A DNA stretch of 9,103 bases from Lachnospiraceae bacterium (GTDB lineage: Bacteria; Bacillota; Clostridia; Lachnospirales; Lachnospiraceae), in contig DMCJ01000149.1 in the NCBI GenBank assembly GCA_003446735.1, positions 1 to 9,103 on the forward strand, in the 5' to 3' direction. Each line of letters begins with the position of its first letter. The stretch's first letter is position 1. A program made the position numbers and the translations under genes. Positions 7,405 to 9,103 of the stretch are shown here, one piece after another. The notes beneath the pieces were generated by a model. The model saw nothing but the letters and a program-made list of their open reading frames with translations. It was not told the origin of the DNA and did not search any database.

Positions 7405-8058
7405 ATGCCCGTTTTGTCCCCCTCTATACTGGCTGCGGATTTTGCGAGATTAGGTGACGATGTGCTTGCGGCTGAGTCCGCGGGAGTATCGTCCCTTCAC
7501 ATAGACGTTATGGACGGAGTACTTGTACCGTCTATTTCCTTCGGATTCCCTGTAATAGAATCCTTAAGGAAGATCACGGATATGTTCTTTGATGTTCACC
7601 TGATGATAACGGATCCCGACCGATATATAGAGCGTTTTGCAAAAGCAGGAGCCGATCTTTTAACGGTCCATATCGAAGCGTGTAAAGATCTTGATAAGAC
7701 GCTTTCAGACATAAGAGCACTCGGGGTTAAATCCGGGATAGCGCTTCATCCCGAGACGAAGATAGAGGATATCTTCCCTCATCTTGCAAATGCCGACAGA
7801 GTGATCGTTATGACGGTGCACACGGGATTCGGAGGACAGAAATATCTTGAGGAGTGCACGGATAAGATAAAGAAACTGCGCGCCTACATAGATCAGAACG
7901 GATACAAGACGAAGATCGCGGTAGATGGCGGAGTTACGCCCATGAACGTGGATAAGATCATCGGATACGGGGCGGACGTGATAGTATCGGGGTCTTCCGT
8001 ATTTAACGGGGACATCGTTGAAAATGTGAAAAGATTTAATAAGATCATGGGCGAATAG
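7405..8058 (+). CDS. rpe: ribulose-phosphate 3-epimerase
   Basis: Interconverts D-ribulose 5-phosphate and D-xylulose 5-phosphate in the cytoplasmic pentose phosphate pathway. The 217 residues form one TIM barrel of normal length: SPSILAADFARLG at the start, metal ligands and acid/base residues H32, D34 (LHIDVMDG), H65 (FDVHLM) and D174 (IAVDGGV), phosphate-binding GFGGQKY (141-147) and VSGSSVF near the end. Small departures from the common pattern are VLVPSISFG after MDG (often xFVPNxTFG) and VHTGFGG (often NPGFGG). The catalytic residues are kept, so it should be active. AAGGAGA (7391-7397) lies 7 bases before the ATG, and the rsgA stop is 1 base away. The last codons form the left arm of a terminator hairpin. 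Confidence 0.95.
   Translation: MPVLSPSILAADFARLGDDVLAAESAGVSSLHIDVMDGVLVPSISFGFPVIESLRKITDMFFDVHLMITDPDRYIERFAKAGADLLTVHIEACKDLDKTLSDIRALGVKSGIALHPETKIEDIFPHLANADRVIVMTVHTGFGGQKYLEECTDKIKKLRAYIDQNGYKTKIAVDGGVTPMNVDKIIGYGADVIVSGSSVFNGDIVENVKRFNKIMGE
8018..8045 (+). promoter_or_regulatory. possible sigma-A-type promoter for the glycosidase gene, inside rpe
   Basis: TTGAAA (8018-8023, 5 of 6 to the -35 consensus) is followed after 16 bases by TAAGAT (8040-8045, 4 of 6 to the -10 consensus). Transcription would begin near 8052, inside the loop of the terminator hairpin. Chance matches of this quality are common, so this is only a candidate. Confidence 0.25.
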
Positions 8059-8078
8059 CGCATGATCTTATTTTCTTT
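8038..8078 (+). terminator. intrinsic terminator at the end of rpe
   Basis: AATAAGATCATG (8038-8049) pairs perfectly with CATGATCTTATT (8061-8072) to make a 12-bp stem. The 11-base loop can form two further G-C pairs around GAATA. The 3' arm runs into a T-rich tail (TTATTTTCTTT, 8068-8078). The rpe stop codon TAG (8056-8058) lies in the loop, so the left arm is coding sequence. The stem is AT-rich and the T tract is interrupted by one C, so termination may be partial. It marks the likely end of the fmt-rpe transcript. Confidence 0.75.
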
Positions 8079-8092
8079 AATAAATTAAGCAT

Positions 8093-8100
8093 AAGGAGGT
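8093..8100 (+). promoter_or_regulatory. strong ribosome binding site of the GH120 gene
   Basis: AAGGAGGT is a full match to the anti-Shine-Dalgarno and lies 6 bases before ATG 8107. It is the strongest site in the window and fixes the start. Confidence 0.85.
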
Positions 8101-8106
8101 TCTTAT

Positions 8107-9103
8107 ATGGAATATTATGTTTCGGCATCCGCGTATAGGAGCGGGAACGGGGATAAAGATCATCCCTTTAAGACAATAAGCGAAGCGGCTAAGCTCGCAA
8201 AGCCGGGTGATGAGGTCATAGTCTTGCCCGGTATTTACCATGAATATGTCGATCCGGCTAATGCGGGAACCATGGACAAAAGGATAGTCTATCGTTCGAG
8301 CGAGCCTTTAGGCGCGGTCATAACCGGCGCTGAGGATCTTGACGGATGGGAAAAGTATAAGAATGACACATATGTCACAAGAGTCGGAAACGGCCTTTTC
8401 GGGGATTACAATCCCTATACCGTTGCCGTAAAGGGAGACTGGTACTGGGCGGATAAACCTGTCCATACGGGCGAAGTTTATTTAAACGGTCATGCCATGT
8501 ATGAGGTCATGAGCTTAAAGGAAGTTTTAAATCCCAAGCCCTTTAAGATGTCATGGGAATCAGATGAGCTTACTAAGCTTAAATGGTATACCGAGCAGGA
8601 TGGTGATGCGACTGTCATATATGCAAATTTCGGCGGCAAGGATCCCAATAAGGAAAAAGTGGAATTCAATGTCAGGAGGAACTGCTTCCATCCTTCAAAG
8701 GAGGGCATAGGCTATATAACGGTTTCCGGATTTAAGATCACAAAGGCTGCTACCCAATGGGCTCCTCCTACGGCATTCCAGGACGGAATGGTAGGCCCTC
8801 ACTGGTCAAAAGGCTGGATAATAGAAGACTGCGAGATAAGCAATTCCAGATGCAGCGGCATCTCGCTCGGAAAATATCTTCAGCCGAACAATAACAACAA
8901 GTGGACGCTCTACGGCGCTAAAGACGGCACCCAGACCGAGAGAGACAATATAATGCAGGCTCAGGACGAGGGCTGGACAAAGGAAAGGATAGGATCCCAT
9001 ATCATAAGAAGATGTAATATCCATGACTGCGGACAGACCGGTATAGTAGGTCATTTAGGCGGAGTATTCTCGATCATAGAGGATAATCATATCCATCATA
9101 TAA
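8107..9103 (+). CDS. GH120 beta-xylosidase (right-handed beta-helix), N-terminal part cut by the window end
   Basis: Open from ATG 8107 to the last base (332 codons plus one base, no stop). The N-terminus YYVSASAYRSGNGDKDHPFK, then TISEAAKLAKPGDEVIVLPG, is the opening coil of a right-handed parallel beta-helix (DUF1565-like). From memory the rest aligns closely with the GH120 beta-xylosidase XylC of Thermoanaerobacterium saccharolyticum: GDWYW, TGEVYLNGHAMYEV (121-134), WYTEQ..ATVIYANFGGKDPN (160-181), FNVRRNCF (187-194), WAPPTAFQ, GPHWSKGWIIEDCEI (230-244) and IGHLGGVFS-like IVGHLGGVFS (313-322). The catalytic Asp and Glu of XylC (recalled as D382 and E405) lie beyond the window, so activity cannot be judged. 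There is no signal peptide, so the enzyme is probably cytoplasmic, cleaving xylose from imported xylo-oligosaccharides. An uncharacterised beta-helix protein is a less likely alternative. Confidence 0.85.
   Translation, partial: MEYYVSASAYRSGNGDKDHPFKTISEAAKLAKPGDEVIVLPGIYHEYVDPANAGTMDKRIVYRSSEPLGAVITGAEDLDGWEKYKNDTYVTRVGNGLFGDYNPYTVAVKGDWYWADKPVHTGEVYLNGHAMYEVMSLKEVLNPKPFKMSWESDELTKLKWYTEQDGDATVIYANFGGKDPNKEKVEFNVRRNCFHPSKEGIGYITVSGFKITKAATQWAPPTAFQDGMVGPHWSKGWIIEDCEISNSRCSGISLGKYLQPNNNNKWTLYGAKDGTQTERDNIMQAQDEGWTKERIGSHIIRRCNIHDCGQTGIVGHLGGVFSIIEDNHIHHI

Noticed and set aside
8038..8106. Catabolite-control (cre) operator in front of the GH120 gene
   Set aside because: I looked for a TGNAANCGNNNNCA-type palindrome between the end of rpe and the start codon and found no convincing match.
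1..9103. Mobile element, CRISPR array, tRNA or rRNA, or a new defence-type system
   Set aside because: No repeats with spacers, transposase motifs, tRNA-like sequence or unassigned gene cluster are visible; each gene except the last is a familiar core gene and the last matches a known glycosidase family.

Overview
The window reads as a stretch of the chromosomal housekeeping operon typical of Firmicutes, probably from a Lachnospiraceae-type clostridium (Butyrivibrio or a relative; genus is a guess). The reasons are the gene order (fmt, rsmB, rlmN, PP2C phosphatase, PASTA kinase, rsgA, rpe), strong AAGGAGG ribosome binding sites, heavy use of ATA, AGA and AGG codons, and a plant-xylan-type glycosidase at the end. 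All eight genes lie on the + strand and nearly every base is coding. The largest gaps are 43 and 48 bases, so no stretch over 300 bases lacks a gene.

Bases 4-8058 form one tightly packed cluster. Gaps between genes are 2, 10, 11 and 43 bases, then a 4-base ATGA overlap, then 1 base. Its first part covers translation: Fmt formylates initiator tRNA, RsmB methylates 16S rRNA C967, and RlmN methylates 23S rRNA A2503 and some tRNAs. Next come a signalling pair, a PP2C Ser/Thr phosphatase and its opposing membrane PASTA kinase (Stp/PrkC). Last come RsgA, a GTPase that matures the 30S subunit and is a known PrkC substrate in Bacillus subtilis, and Rpe of the pentose phosphate pathway.

An intrinsic terminator closes the cluster. 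Its hairpin has the rpe stop codon in its loop (8038-8078). In many Firmicutes thiN (thiamine pyrophosphokinase) follows rpe. Here a strong ribosome binding site is followed by the first 332 codons of a right-handed beta-helix glycosidase that I recognise as a GH120 beta-xylosidase. It runs off the window end and shows no signal peptide, so it is probably cytoplasmic and acts on imported xylo-oligosaccharides.

I do not see a previously undescribed system. The parts most worth a second look are the rpe/GH120 junction, the non-PASTA C-terminal domain and acidic flanks of the kinase, and the possible kinase target site in RsgA.
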